Assembly: GCA_030248225.1 (NCBI GenBank)
Contig: JASANE010029392.1
Span: forward strand, 1-64,000
Length of the DNA stretch: 64,000 nt
Reading direction: 5' to 3'
DNA from: Trileptium ribeirensis
Lineage: Eukaryota; Nematoda; Enoplea; Enoplida; Thoracostomopsidae
Made by a program: the position numbers and the translations under genes. Positions within the stretch are counted from its first letter, which is position 1; every line of letters begins with the position of its first letter. Below, in pieces: positions 1-11,247 of this stretch. The notes under the pieces are model-generated. The model had not been told where the DNA came from. It did no database searches and saw only the letters and a program-made list of their open reading frames with translations.

Positions 1-99
1 TATGTACTCGTTCAGTTACGTATTGCTGCTCAAAATGTTATTTTAAATAACTGACTTTTATTTTAGATTTTAATATTAGATTTCATGGGTTTTACGGTC

Positions 100-860
100 G
101 ACGAACTTGAATTCCTGAATTCTGTAGTCTGTCTTCATTTGTTAGGCTATGTATCGCGTGCAGGCCGTCAAGCATAGTGTATATTGTGTTTTTCGGTAAG
201 TTGAGTACGACAATCTGGTTATCTGCGATCCGCCACCTATAGTTCATACCTTTTCTAGGGTCGTAAATATGTTTAGGGTCGATGAAATTAATTTTGGATA
301 TTTGGTCTCTCTTCGATTGCTGGGTTATGTATTGCGTACTAGACATCACGAATGGTCCATACATATGTTTTAGTACGCTGAATGTAAATGTATTTTAGGG
401 TCGATTAACACCAGTTACTGAATACAGTCTATCCTCGGTTGCTGGGTTATGCATTCGGTGTTAGGCATCAAGCATGGTCCACATATTTTTTAATACACTG
501 AATACAATCATCAGAATCGGCAACTTTTCGGAAATATACTTTTTGTAGGACTTCTCCCAGAACCGCTGCGAGCCTGAATATAGTACGATTCTTGAAATAA
601 ATTTTTCAAATTTCGTCAAACTTGGTTTCCAGAATTGTGTTGTCTGTTTTCATTTGTTGGGTTATGCCATGTCTAACAAAAGTTCATGCCTTTTCCAGTT
701 GTTTTGAATGTGTTTTACGGTCAATGAACACGATTTCCAGAGTATAGTATGTTTTCTTTTGCTGGGTTATGTATTGCGTGCTCGACATCAAGAATGATCT
801 ATATATATGTTTTAGTACGCTGAGATCAATCATCGAGATCTACAACTTTTCAGAACAATA
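100..860. repeat. Subterminal repeats of the fold-back element (arm 1; mirrored at ~4190-4940)
   Basis: A motif around TGCTGGGTTATGTATTGCGT followed by GACATCAAGAATG-like sequence recurs at least five times in the outer part of arm 1, in diverged form. Intervening segments match TTTTAGTACGCTGA and TTTTACGGTCGA. Arm 2 carries the complement. Arrays of short subterminal repeats are typical of transposase-binding regions in several DNA transposon families. No protein-coding signal is evident here. Confidence 0.6.
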
Positions 861-1217
861 CTTTTTGTGGTACTTCTCCCAGGGCCACTGCGAGTATGAA
901 TATTGTACGGTGATCTTGTTCTAGAAACCAAATTTTTTAAATTTCGTCTTCTATAACTTAAACTAATTTCGTCTTCTTAAACTTCGTAAAAGGTAAAACC
1001 TGGTTCAATGTGGGGATGGACAAGTAGTGGCTACTACGCTCCTTCGAATGATAGAATTCATGTGAAGACAAGGGCTGAGTCTGTTTCCAAAGGATACAAG
1101 TTACAAATAGGTGCCAACGACGACTTATTTTGATCAAACGAACAATGAAATGGCCGTAATATTGCACGGCTAACTGACCTGCTAGCAAAGTGTACAGAAT
1201 AGCGCGAACTTAACGCA

Positions 1218-1556
1218 ATGACATACATGGGTGGAGCACAACCAATGGGAGCCGCAGCGTCCCAACTCGCGCTCCCTGTGGAATATCAGTATTTTCGTTG
1301 TGAAATGTTAGGGTATCTCGAACGGAACAGCTCCTATTACCGTATGGACTCGTATGATCCGTTGTTGGGGGAATACGTGCGGTTAGCCGCGCGAGCACCG
1401 CCTACATATCAATATACTACACCGGCGGCAATGGCGGGCAGATACCCATCAGCGGGTCAGTTGTATACCAACCGGCCTCGCTATCGTATCATTGAAAATT
1501 ACGGTGGGAGAAGAAATTTAAGGCGCGACGATTGGAGCCGCGCTATGGAGCGGTAG
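1218..1556 (+). CDS. Unrecognised Tyr/Arg-rich ORF in fold-back arm 1
   Basis: A 112-codon ORF starts at an ATG and is GC-rich compared with its surroundings. The protein is rich in Tyr, Arg, Pro and Gly (for example PPTYQYTTPA and YLERNSSYYRMDSYDPLLG). No family is recognised. The same reading frame is kept in the opposite arm at 3517-3795 with only a few residue changes, which argues that it was once protein-coding. Downstream, the arm continues in other frames with coding-like sequence (1600-1985, 1978-2169), so frameshifts have probably broken one longer gene or a cluster of small genes. Whether it is still expressed is unknown. Confidence 0.4.
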   Translation: MTYMGGAQPMGAAASQLALPVEYQYFRCEMLGYLERNSSYYRMDSYDPLLGEYVRLAARAPPTYQYTTPAAMAGRYPSAGQLYTNRPRYRIIENYGGRRNLRRDDWSRAMER

Positions 1557-1977
1557 GGTTACCGTAACTGTAGGTCTCGCTATCTCTACTCGTCCGAGCA
1601 TGCCAAGAACCAATTTGGGAATGTATACCCTAGGGAGTATTATAGCGATTTCGCGGACACATCATGTACTGATTTGGCAACCGGGGGGGCGAGAATACCA
1701 CAAACGATACGCTGTACCGACCCAAACAGGTCCAGGAAATATTGAATACTATGGACAACCAACTGCGCCAAATAGCATAATAAATAACCGAAACCGATGA
1801 AGAGCCTGCCCTATCAGCGACTCCATCAACTATTTGATACCAACAGTGAGAGAGGTGACCGCAGCAGTGCGCGGGTAACGTCAGTAACCCAAGCACCCGA
1901 CCCTGAGCTAGGGCACCGGAAAGATGTTATGCGCCATGAAGTGTCGACGCTCGAAAAACGCGCAGGTGTAACTCCAG

Positions 1978-2169
1978 TTGCTTGATCAGCGCAACTTAAA
2001 CATGATGACCACTGAGAAAGGCGTCGAGTACGAACTAGGTGGCGCGGACTACGAATACGGGTACCGGTATGCAAAGCCTAAATACTATGGAACCTGCCTG
2101 TTATCAGGTAACTCAACGCAAACGAGTAAGGAAGAACCAATGCCAGGGGCGGATCATGTCGCGGCATGA
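1978..2169 (+). CDS. Unrecognised ORF fragment in fold-back arm 1
   Basis: An open frame follows the broken middle section of arm 1 and encodes a Tyr/Gly-rich peptide (GGADYEYGYRYAKPKYYGT). Composition resembles the 1218-1556 ORF, suggesting the same protein or gene cluster. There is no ATG at the frame start. The homologous part of arm 2 (about 2950-3130, minus strand) has small differences. No family is recognised. Confidence 0.25.
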   Translation: MLDQRNLNMMTTEKGVEYELGGADYEYGYRYAKPKYYGTCLLSGNSTQTSKEEPMPGADHVAA

Positions 2170-3106
2170 CAATGGTCATGCTCAATTAGTAGTAGGAGAG
2201 TTATCAAACATAAGGGCGAGGCGTTTTGAAAGCCAAGGAAATTTAAATCACGTTCGGCTCTAGGCTCTAGCGGCTTCAGTGCCTGGTGCACAGGGTGTGA
2301 CCCGTAACCTTGTGCGTTATGGTCCGCCGACCGCACGAATATGTGTATCCCTAAATCGAGTCAGTAACTAATGAGAGAACTTCTGAAACCGAGCATGAGA
2401 GAGTAATGAGTGAGTGTAGTGAACGGAATATTTAACCCTAGCGATCCAAAAATCTCCGTCCCAAATTTCAGGCCGGCAGCCTCTCCAATTAGAAGGTGTC
2501 AGCAATAAATAGCGTTGCTGTTGTAATTGGTCCCCCCGAAGTCTGAACAAGATCTCACTAAGTTCATGCATATATCCATTTATGTTCCACTAGGTTCTCC
2601 ACATATCCACACTCATCCGCAAGCAAGCTGCTCGTGGCTAGTCGGCCATCAAATTTGGACGGAGATTTTGGATCGCTAGGTTAAATATCCGTTCACTACA
2701 CTCACTCATTACTCTCTCATGCTCGGTTTCAGAAGTTCTCTCATTAGTTACTGACTCAATTTCAGGATACACATATTCATTCGGTCGGCGGACCATAACG
2801 CACAAGGTTACGGGTCACACCCTGTGCACCAGGCACTGAAGCCGCTAGAGCCTCAAGCCGAACGTGATTAAATTTCCTTGGCTTTCAAAACGCCTCGCCC
2901 TTATGTTTGATAACTCTCCTACTACTAATTGACATGACCATTGTCATGCCGCAACATGCGCCCCTGGCATTGGTTCTTCCTTACTCGTTTGCGTTGACAT
3001 GATAACAGGCAGGTTCCATAGTATTAGGCTTTGCATACCGGTACCCGTATTCGTAGTCCGCGCCACCTAGTTCGTACTCGACGCCTTTACTCAGTGGTCA
3101 TCATGT

Positions 3107-3424
3107 TTAAGTTGCGCTGATCAAGCAACTAGAGTTACCTCCTACGAGCGTCGACACTTCATGGCGCATAACATCTTTCCGGTGCCCTAGCTCAGGGTCG
3201 GGTGCTTGGGTTACTGACGTTACCCGCGCACTGCTGCGGTCACCTCTCTCACTGTTGGTATCAAATAGTTGATGGAGTCGCTGATAGGGCAAGGCTCCCA
3301 ATCGTTTGCCGGTTACTTTGTTATGGCGCAGTTGGTTGTCCATGACTTCAATATTTCCTGACCCTGTTTGGGTCGGTACAGCGTATCGTTCGCCCGGACC
3401 GCCCCCGGTTGCCAAATCAGTCAT
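3107..3424 (-). CDS. Unrecognised ORF in fold-back arm 2 (second segment)
   Basis: A 105-codon ORF on the minus strand corresponds to the arm 1 stretch 1650-1990, where the same peptide is split between frames. It contains hydrophilic segments such as LPYQRLHQLFDTNSERGDRS. It lies just downstream, in transcription order, of the 3517-3795 ORF, so the arm may have encoded two adjacent proteins or one frameshifted protein. No domain is recognised. Confidence 0.35.
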   Translation of the reverse strand: MTDLATGGGPGERYAVPTQTGSGNIEVMDNQLRHNKVTGKRLGALPYQRLHQLFDTNSERGDRSSARVTSVTQAPDPELGHRKDVMRHEVSTLVGGNSSCLISAT

Positions 3425-3516
3425 GATGTGTCCGCGAAATCGCTAATACCCTAGGTAAATTGGTTCTTGGCATGCTCGGACGAGTAGAGATAGCGAGAAC
3501 CTACAGTTGCGTAACC

Positions 3517-3795
3517 CTACCGCTCCATAGCGCGGCTCCAATCGTCGCGCCTTAAATTTCTTACTCCACCGTAATTTTCAATGAGACGAGAGCGAGGCCG
3601 GTTGGTATACAACTGACCCGCTGATGGGTATCTGTCCGCCATTGCCGCCGGTGTAGTATATTGATATGTAGGCGGTGCTCGCGCGGCTAACCGCACGTAT
3701 TCCCCCAACAACGGATCATACGAGTCCATACGGTAATAGGAGCTGTTCCGTTCGAGATACCCTAACATTTCACAACGAAAATACTGATATTCCAC
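3517..3795 (-). CDS. Unrecognised Tyr/Arg-rich ORF in fold-back arm 2
   Basis: A 92-codon minus-strand ORF is the mirror copy of the + strand ORF at 1218-1556. It shares nearly all residues over the common length, including the PPTYQYTTPA and RNLRRDDWSRAMER stretches. The upstream ATG region of arm 1 is altered here, so this copy begins later. Retention of the frame in both arms is the only functional evidence. Confidence 0.4.
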   Translation of the reverse strand: MEYQYFRCEMLGYLERNSSYYRMDSYDPLLGEYVRLAARAPPTYQYTTPAAMADRYPSAGQLYTNRPRSRLIENYGGVRNLRRDDWSRAMER

Positions 3796-5329
3796 AGGGA
3801 GCGCGAGTAGACACCTGCCAGCTCCCCATTTGGTTGTGCTCCACCCATGTATGTCATTGCGTTAAGTTCGCGCTATTCTGTACACTTTGCTAGCAGGTCA
3901 GTTAGCCGTGCAATATTACGGCCATTTCATTGTTCGTTTGATCAAAATAAGTCATCGAGTTGGCACCTATTTGTAACTTGTATTATTTGGAAACAGACTC
4001 AGCCTTTATCTTCACATGAACGCTACATTTTGAACCAGGTTTTCTTTTACGAAGTTTAAGAAGACGAAATTAGTTTAAGTTATAGAAGACGAAATTTAAA
4101 AAATTTGGTTTCTAGAACAAGATCACCGTACAATATTCATACTCGCAGTGGCCCTGGGAGAAGTACCACAAAAAGTATTGTTCTGAAAAGTTGTAGATCT
4201 CGATGATTGATCTCAGCGTACTAAAAACATCTGTGTGAGATCATTCTTCAATTTTTAGAGCACGCAATACATAACCCAGCAAAAGAAAACATACTATACT
4301 CTGGAAATCGTGTTCATTGACCGTAAAACACATTCAAAACAACTGGAAAAGGCATGAACTTTTGTTAGACATGGCATAACCCAACAAATGAAAACAGACA
4401 ACACAATTCTGGAAACCAAGTTTGACGAAATTTGAAAAATTTATTTCAAGAATCGTACTATATTCAGGCTCGCAGCGGTTCTGGGAGAAGTCCTACAAAA
4501 AGTATATTTCCGAAAAGTTGCCGATTCTGATGATTGTATTCAGTGTATTAAAAAATATGTGGACCATGCTTGATGCCTAACACCGAATGCATAACCCAGC
4601 AACCGAGGATAGACTGTATTCAGTAACTGGTGTTAATCGACCCTAAAATACATTTACATTCAGCGTACTAAAACATATGTATGGACCATTCGTGATGTCT
4701 AGTACGCAATACATAACCCAGCAATCGAAGAGAGACCATATTTTGAAATTCTTTTCATCGACCCTAAACATATTTACGACCCTAGAAAAGGTATGAACTA
4801 TAGGTGGCGGATCGCAGATAACCAGATTGTCGTACTCAACTTACCGAAAAACACAATATACACTATGCTTGACGGCCTGCACGCGATACATAGCCTAACA
4901 AATGAAGACAGACTACAGAATTCAGGAATTCAAGTTCGTCGACCGTAAAACCCATGAAATCTAATATTAAAATCTAAAATAAAAGTCAGTTATTTAAAAT
5001 AACATTTTCAGCCTAAAATTAAAGCGTTACAGCTGTCATCGTGCCCATTTTGCGATTGCTCTATGATTACAATAATAAAATGCAAAACCAAGATTACAAG
5101 CCTCCTGGGAAAAGCCAACCCCTTGGCCTATATATTGGCAATAAGGTCGACAAATCGTTAAGGAAAACTGGTTAAATAGAGAATCTCGGAGTAAGGAAAA
5201 TACTAAAAACCGCTAAAGTGGCGAAACGACGTAATATTTGGAAACAGTAAAGTACGAAAACGGGGAAATGTGGGGGCAACGCTGAAACACGACACTGTAG
5301 AAAAATCATAGTATTGGGAGGTAAAAAAA

Positions 5330-5710
5330 ATTGAAAAACTGGAAAGTTCTTAAAATGGGAAATGTGAACCTTAGAAAGCAAGAAAGTCAAAATCCGGAAA
5401 TTCCCGTTTTTCCAGCTTCCGATTTTCATAAATTCTCATTTTCGCGATTTTTCGTTTTTCTAAGTTCCCGCTTTCGCAATTTCTCGTATTCCATTTCTCC
5501 CGATTCGAAATTTTCCGTTTTCCAATTTCTCGTGTTCTCAATTTCCCGTTTTCCCAATTTCCCGTTTCCCCAATTTCCGGTTCACCGGACTTCTCACATT
5601 GTACTGGTTGAGAATATGGGAAATTGGGAAAACGGGAAATCGGGAAAATTGGAAAGACAAAATATAACAATATGTGTGTCTAATATATTAGACACACACA
5701 ACAATGTAAT
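5330..5710. repeat. Low-complexity fold-back built from GGGAAA/TTTCCC motifs
   Basis: TTCCC/AATTTCCCGTTTTCCC-type repeats at about 5400-5600 face GGGAAATTGGGAAAACGGGA-type repeats at 5610-5660, so the stretch can form a long hairpin. Long ORFs on both strands here are products of the low complexity (Phe/Ser/Pro-rich or Glu/Lys/Asn-rich) and are not taken as genes. The 26-bp palindrome at 5673-5698 lies in the right flank. Confidence 0.6.
5673..5698. repeat. 26-bp perfect palindrome
   Basis: TGTGTGTCTAAT followed by AT and ATTAGACACACA reads identically on both strands. It sits at the edge of the GGGAAA fold-back. Confidence 0.9.
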
Positions 5711-5933
5711 ATATCTTTCGACAGGAAAATGGGAAGCCCATAAAGGTGACATGGGCGGTGCGTTGCAGGGGTGAAATCTTTTAAATTCCGTCAGTGTGTA
5801 AGTGTAATCGGCCATAACTCGGGAACCACTTAACCCATTTTCATCATCTTGAGCTCATTCGAACCGACATTGTCGATTTACCGTGTATATCCCAGAGTAT
5901 TTTTTATCTGGGGTCTGCTTCAGGGGTCAGGGA

Positions 5934-7090
5934 TCAAAATATGGGATTTTTACGCTATTTTATCCTGATTTAGTACCTTTCACGGAAGCAAGGTTATTTT
6001 TTCTAATAACTTTCGATTTTTTTCTGTTTGGTTTGTTTCATAGTAAAAATGATAAACGCCGACGACTTTTTATCTTTCGATTAAGGCTTCGGTTCTAGAG
6101 TTATGGGGTTTGAGGTATGGCACCTTATTGGTTCATCGACCCAAAATTAGAAAATTTGTTCTGACGTACTGGGCGGCTAAAAAGTTTCAGTATGGGGTTT
6201 TCGAGTATGGCAAACTCATTGTCGTGTTGGGTTTGCTCTGCGACCCATGGTTCCATAATGGGTACGGGATTATGGCGCCCCCTAGGTTCGGGGTCAGAGG
6301 GCCAAATGAGGTTGTTTTCGCCTAATTTTAGTACCCTTCACGAAAGCAATGTTATTTTTTATATTAACTTTCGAATTTTTTAGTCTGGTTGGTTTAATTT
6401 CACAGTAAAATGATAAATTACGATGAATCTTTTTTCTACTAAAGCTGCTGTTCTGGAGTTATGGAGTTTGAGGTATGGCACCCTCATGGTAACTCGACCA
6501 AAAATTAGAAAATATGTTCTGACAACTTGGGCGGCTGAAAAGTTTCACTTGGGGGTTTTCGAGCTTGGGAAACCTATTGCTGGTATTGGTTTTACTCTGC
6601 GACCTATGGTTTTATGGATACGAGCGTATGGCGTCCCCAGGGTTCGGGGTCAGAGGGCAAACTGAGGTTTCTTACCTCATTTTAGTTCCCTTGACTGAAG
6701 CAAGGTTATTTTTATATTAACTTTCGAAAATTTTTTGATTGGTTTTATTTCATAGTAAAATGATAAATGCAGAAGCCTCTTTTTGTTTTTCGATTAAGGC
6801 TCCAGTTTATGGGCTTTAAGGAATAGCACCCTCGTGGTTCCTTGACTCAAAATTCGAAGATTTGTTCTGACAACCTGGGCGGCTGTAAACTTTTATTTAG
6901 ATGTTTTCAGGCATGAGAAATTCATTGCTGGTATTGATTGTGCTCTGCGACCCATGGTTCCATTGGTACGAGGGTATGGCACCCCCATGGTTCATCGACA
7001 CAAAATTCGTAATTTTATTGTGACGTCCTGGGAGGCTGATAGCTTGCACTTATAGGGCTTTCGAGCATGGCAAACGTGTTGTTGATGTTA
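5934..7090. repeat. Degenerate ~350-bp tandem repeat, about 3 units
   Basis: Landmarks such as TGAGGTATGGCACC recur at about 6111, 6469 and 6817 (spacings 358 and 348). Each is followed by ATCGACCCAAAATT-like, GGGCGGCTAAAAAGTTT-like and TCTGCGACCCATGGTTCC-like segments. Copies are diverged by substitutions and indels; a partial extra copy starts near 6964. Short ORFs within are overprinted on the repeat and are not supported as genes. Confidence 0.7.
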
Positions 7091-8358
7091 GTTTTGTTCT
7101 AACTTGTGCAATATTGTGTGATATCCACATATAGCATATCCATATATGCTATCGAGAGCTGACTGGATATGCACGCAAAAGGGTAGGTGTACCTATGCTT
7201 CAATACGTTCTGCAATCTCAATAGAGTTACTAGTTTAGGAACTTATGCGTGCGGGGCTGGCGGAGCTCTCTCTCCGATGCATCGCCTGGCCGTACACATT
7301 TAGGCTTTAAAAATCGGCTTGGTGGTTAGCCTCCCAGAGGCTGTCCTGTATCCTGGACATGGAAGTTTTTTATATGACTTTGGTGTTATCTGGGTCATAT
7401 ATTAATGCTCAGCCACTTGGTCGGGTGGTCGCGGGTATGGCTCCAACGGATAGCTGAAAACCTGCCGGTGGTATGGAGCCCAAAAAAATTGTAGCTTTAG
7501 TAATCTGAGTATCGCCCTGTACGATTCAACACGGGGTGTTTCCGCGTCGAAAATAGGGCACCCTGGGGAATATTGGTGAGTCTGGCGTAGACTTACCGGC
7601 ACTTTTCGGGAGCCTTATGGCCTGTAGTAGCTAGTTAGTAATACCGGCTGCCACTGGGAAACGTCAAAAATAGAAAATTAGGCGATAGAAAGTTATCCCC
7701 GTTATCTTAGTTGGTGAGGAAGTTGTGAGGATTTGTTGGGATGTCGTGCGGGAGCAGGAACGTCCCTCCCTTGGATAATCCTGAAACCTTATGCATATAC
7801 AAAGCTCATAACATTTTATTTATATGAAACGTACAATGAGCTACTGATATTAACATGACGACATTTCATGGCTGGTGCGTCCTGAGATCGAGACAGCCGG
7901 GACGTTAATTCCTTACAAAGTTATAGGCCTAAGTCCTTAGTGCAATATTTCAGTTTTTTGTGTCTGGGGCCGGTCCAAACACACGTCAGTGGCCAAGACA
8001 ATATTATAATTCACAAATCATTGCATTTCATAATTAAATATTACACTATTACCCATGGCACTTCAATAAATTGCAATATACTACGGATATATGCACACGA
8101 TTGTGCTGGGGTACCACACTCAAAACCAAATAAGATTCTCGAAGTAGACCACTGTGGTTATGATGCCTTAATTTTGGATCGCTAGAAACATTTCATCCGG
8201 CCTACCAAAGGAGCGCTAGTGATCAATGACATGGTAATGTGAGAAAAATATTTTATTACAATGCAATACCTGAGCAAAAAACAAGTTATAATGTACCGGA
8301 TCATGCTCTATCGGTCCACGGGTGTCTTCTAAGTTAATTTTGAGATCCATTGGAAATG
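7091..8358. other. Unassigned intergenic sequence
   Basis: No gene is supported. 7105-7165 contains nested hairpins (CATATAGCATATCCATATATGC). 7250-7720 is richer in G+C and resembles the end of a decayed retroelement, but no motif is conclusive. The rest is AT-rich and featureless. Confidence 0.3.
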
Positions 8359-8938
8359 CAGGGTGTTTCAGAAGTAACTACCCACTGTTTGATGCTAACT
8401 ATAAGGTTGACTGGGCAGAAGTAGCTCGCCAGTTTTTTGTATAATTATAGACAAGTATTAAGAGTTTACTTACATTACGAAGAGAGATCTCAGAACAGCT
8501 CCGTCTGTGCACCGCCAAGCTGAATGCATTTCTCCAGTCGGGATGGTACAGATCGGCTCCTGGTTACTGCAGCGCTTAATGCAGCCTTCTGGTCCCCACT
8601 TGTAGCAGACTTTGGACGACCAGGCCTCAACCGTTCCGCTACACTGCCAGTGTCCTCGAATCAGGAAATAATATCAGACATCATCTTGCGAGTAGGAGGT
8701 ATTGAGTCGAAGTGATTTTTCGACTGGCTTGAGACTTCGGCATAATTTCCGCGTTTATAGTAAAGTTTTACATCACAGATTTATTCAGGCAGAGATCGTC
8801 GTGGGGAATCCATGGTATAAACAGTATATATTTATAATAACCTGAAATATTAAAAACAGCGATAAACAACCATTGCGAAATATTACGCCAGAAGATATTG
8901 ATTGACAAAGTGTGGGTAGTTACTTCTGAAACACCCTG
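8359..8938. mobile_element. Tc1/mariner-type non-autonomous element (580 bp)
   Basis: Perfect 27-bp terminal inverted repeats beginning CAGGGTGTTTCAGAAGTAAC bound 580 bp. CAGGGTG-type ends are common in IS630/Tc1/mariner relatives. The right flank begins TATA; the left flank ends TG, so a clean TA duplication is not present. The interior has a 63-codon ORF at 8524-8715 but no recognisable DDE motif, which suggests an internally deleted copy. Confidence 0.7.
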
Positions 8939-9120
8939 TATATTAAAATTTTCCAAAAGTTGGGCTGTTACATATGTAACAGGCCCGTTTCGGCAAGTTA
9001 CGTGCGTTTTCATGATTTCAGCTGCAGAATAACGCAGGACCCTGTTGCAAAATAAGCTGAGGACCCATGGTCCGTTTTACCAAACATAGCAGTCATGGTT
9101 CTTTTTAGGAAACGTCGGGA

Positions 9121-9430
9121 ATTTATGGTTCGTTTATAAAATGCCGTAATTATGCTGTATTTACCATTTATGGTTCGTTTATAAAATGCCGTAATTCTGC
9201 CGTATTTACCGTTTATGGTTCGTTTATAAAATGCCGTAACTATGTCGTGTTTACCGTTTATGGTTCGTTTATAAAATGTCGTAATTATGCCGTATTTACC
9301 GTTTATGGCTCTTTTATATAATGCCGTAATTATGCCGTATTCACCATGTATGGTTCATTTATAAAATGTCGTAATTATGCTGTATTTACCATTTACGGTT
9401 TCTGTTTATATCGTAATTGTACCGTATGCA
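9121..9430. repeat. 45-bp minisatellite, about 6 copies
   Basis: The unit TTTATGGTTCGTTTATAAAA plus GCCGTAATTATGCCGTATTTACC-like remainder repeats with few substitutions and then fades at both ends. Nothing suggests coding. Confidence 0.85.
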
Positions 9431-10560
9431 TCACTTATTGTTCTTTTCACGAAATCGTTGTGAATTGTGCCGCGTATGTATCTTACATTATGACTGCTGA
9501 ATTCTAACAGGGACGAGTGCTACTATCTAATTGCATTAGGGAGAATTAAACCGTTTCAACCAACGCGTAAGAACCTACCAACAAAAAAAGGAGAATCATG
9601 CCGAACCCCAAGCGGCCGCCATCACACGTTAAAGTTTTGACGGTAATGACCGTCCGGGAATAGGAGGTCTTTGACGATCTAAGGTGTTGGGAAGTGATCA
9701 AAATCCAAAGTATCGATTTTACCGGTGTTGAGCTTCATACAGCGTAATGGTCGCACCAATAAGCTGAAACAAATGGGTTACTGTAGGTTCCGAATATTCT
9801 GAAACAACGGGCATCGGGCTTGTTTATCGGCCCGTAACCGTCCAAGGATTGAGATTTCCCGATGTCTTGAGTCTTGATGTCTTTTCGATAGAGAATATTC
9901 AGGGCTTTCGAACGAGGTCAAGATCTTCGTTTTGCTGTCGCCTATTCACGTTGATCGTGAGATGTAGATACTACAGTATTGTGGCATGTCTTTTCAACCG
10001 AGGCACTTGCAGTAGACCCGAACGAATCACAATTGTTGTTACAAAGGGCGCTTTTAGCAAACGCAGTGCGGAAGATGGAACACGATGTTCACTTTGATGG
10101 TTTGAAGACAAATCAACGTTGGCCGAAGGATCGAAGCTGTAGGTTTTTCCGGACTTTGGGTCCTCAGAGAACACAAGACAATGCTGCCATCGTTGTTATT
10201 CGTTTGATTTTATAGGAACAGGTTCTTGCCAGTTAATGATAGCGTTGGTAATTGTTTCCAACTAATGTGCGATTTTGTCGAGGCGGTCGTTGCTACAAGA
10301 TTTCGTGGTGGCAGGCACGCCAGTAAGTTTAGCATTACGGCGGTTATATATGAATATTCGACAGGATGGCATATGACCAAAATATCATCTGTGACAACTT
10401 TCAACGCTGATTTGTTGTTGTGAATGAGCAAACACGTGAAATGTATCTATCCGAGCGAGAAAAAATATAAAGTCCTAGACGACTGACTATCACTATCTAT
10501 GTCAGTACGCACCAGAAACGCATTCAGATTTGGTATTCCATATAAAATTAAATGCAATTG
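9431..10560. other. Unassigned GC-richer tract
   Basis: Between about 9590 and 10430 base composition is less AT-rich and several 65-82-codon ORFs overlap on both strands (9849-10097, 9979-10215, 10226-10423 on +; 9971-10174 and 10210-10431 on -). None shows a recognisable domain or splice structure. A decayed retroelement is the likeliest origin, but this is a guess. Confidence 0.25.
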
Positions 10561-10880
10561 GGTTAAAATTGGTATGAATTTTTAGAAACTCAAACATTTT
10601 CCTCTAATTTTTGCCAATTTTCGATAAATTTTTCCTAATGTCCCATATTCTTAACCAATTTTGCTTAATTTTTTGCCAATTTTCGATAAATTTTTCCTAA
10701 TTCCTCTGTTTTTAACCAATTTTGCTCAATTTTTTGCCGCTTTTCATCCTACTTTTACGAATTGTCGCTAAAATTTTCCGGACAAATTCGGCGCGCGGCG
10801 TGGGCTGAGAAAAATATGGCTTGGAGGTCCGACACTTGACCCTTTAGGGTGTAACTCCTAGCCCCTTTACAGGGACACCT
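10560..10880. repeat. Copy of a dispersed AATTTT-core / G-rich-flank repeat
   Basis: Successive CCAATTTTGC, GATAAATTTTTCC and CTAAAATTTTCCGG motifs are followed by a GC-rich segment ending in AGGGTGTAACTCCTAGCCCC. The same arrangement recurs at 14395, 28215, 33265, 38275 and 54395, and in the opposite orientation near 30110 and 31080. Confidence 0.55.
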
Positions 10881-11247
10881 AACATATATGCGTTCGTGGG
10901 TCTCGCGGGTCAAGGACCTCAAAATTTCGACGGGTCATGGAGACGGTGGCCCGTTTCTATCTGTGATATACATATCAGAGATGAAATATATATTTAATTG
11001 TTATTTATTAATTAATATAACACTATATATATTAATTATATATATATATATATCAATTTATGATAAAAATTTATTGTACATTACAGCATTACTGATATCA
11101 TTCATACTAATTATATTTCATTTGATATATAATTTCAATTATGATTTAAACTACTACAGAAAGTTTACTAATCGTTTGAAAGGCGTAATCTTTTAATAAA
11201 ATTATAATCATTTGCTGAAGTTAAACTAGCAACTATAACACTTAACT

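Larger units (their letters stand above)
32..5008. mobile_element. ~5-kb fold-back element with ~2.4-kb inverted arms
   Basis: Arm 1 (32 to ~2480) and arm 2 (~2636 to 5008) are near-identical reverse complements around a spacer of about 155 bp. The outermost shared bases are AAAATGTTATTTTAAATAAC on the left and its complement on the right; the flanks beyond them differ, which marks the ends. Each arm has an outer AT-rich ~1.1 kb of short subterminal repeats and an inner ~1.2 kb that is much richer in G+C and coding-like, pointing toward the centre. Substitutions and short indels separate the arms. No transposase is recognised and no clear target-site duplication is seen. Long-TIR fold-back transposons have this architecture. 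A palindromic assembly artefact is the main alternative. Confidence 0.8.

Noticed and set aside
5331..5774. 147-codon ORF rich in Phe, Ser and Pro
   Set aside because: It translates a TTCCC/GGGAAA low-complexity fold-back; the antisense strand is equally open.
9849..10423. Series of 65-82-codon ORFs as a gene
   Set aside because: Frames overlap on both strands with no splice logic or known motif; left as an unassigned GC-richer tract.
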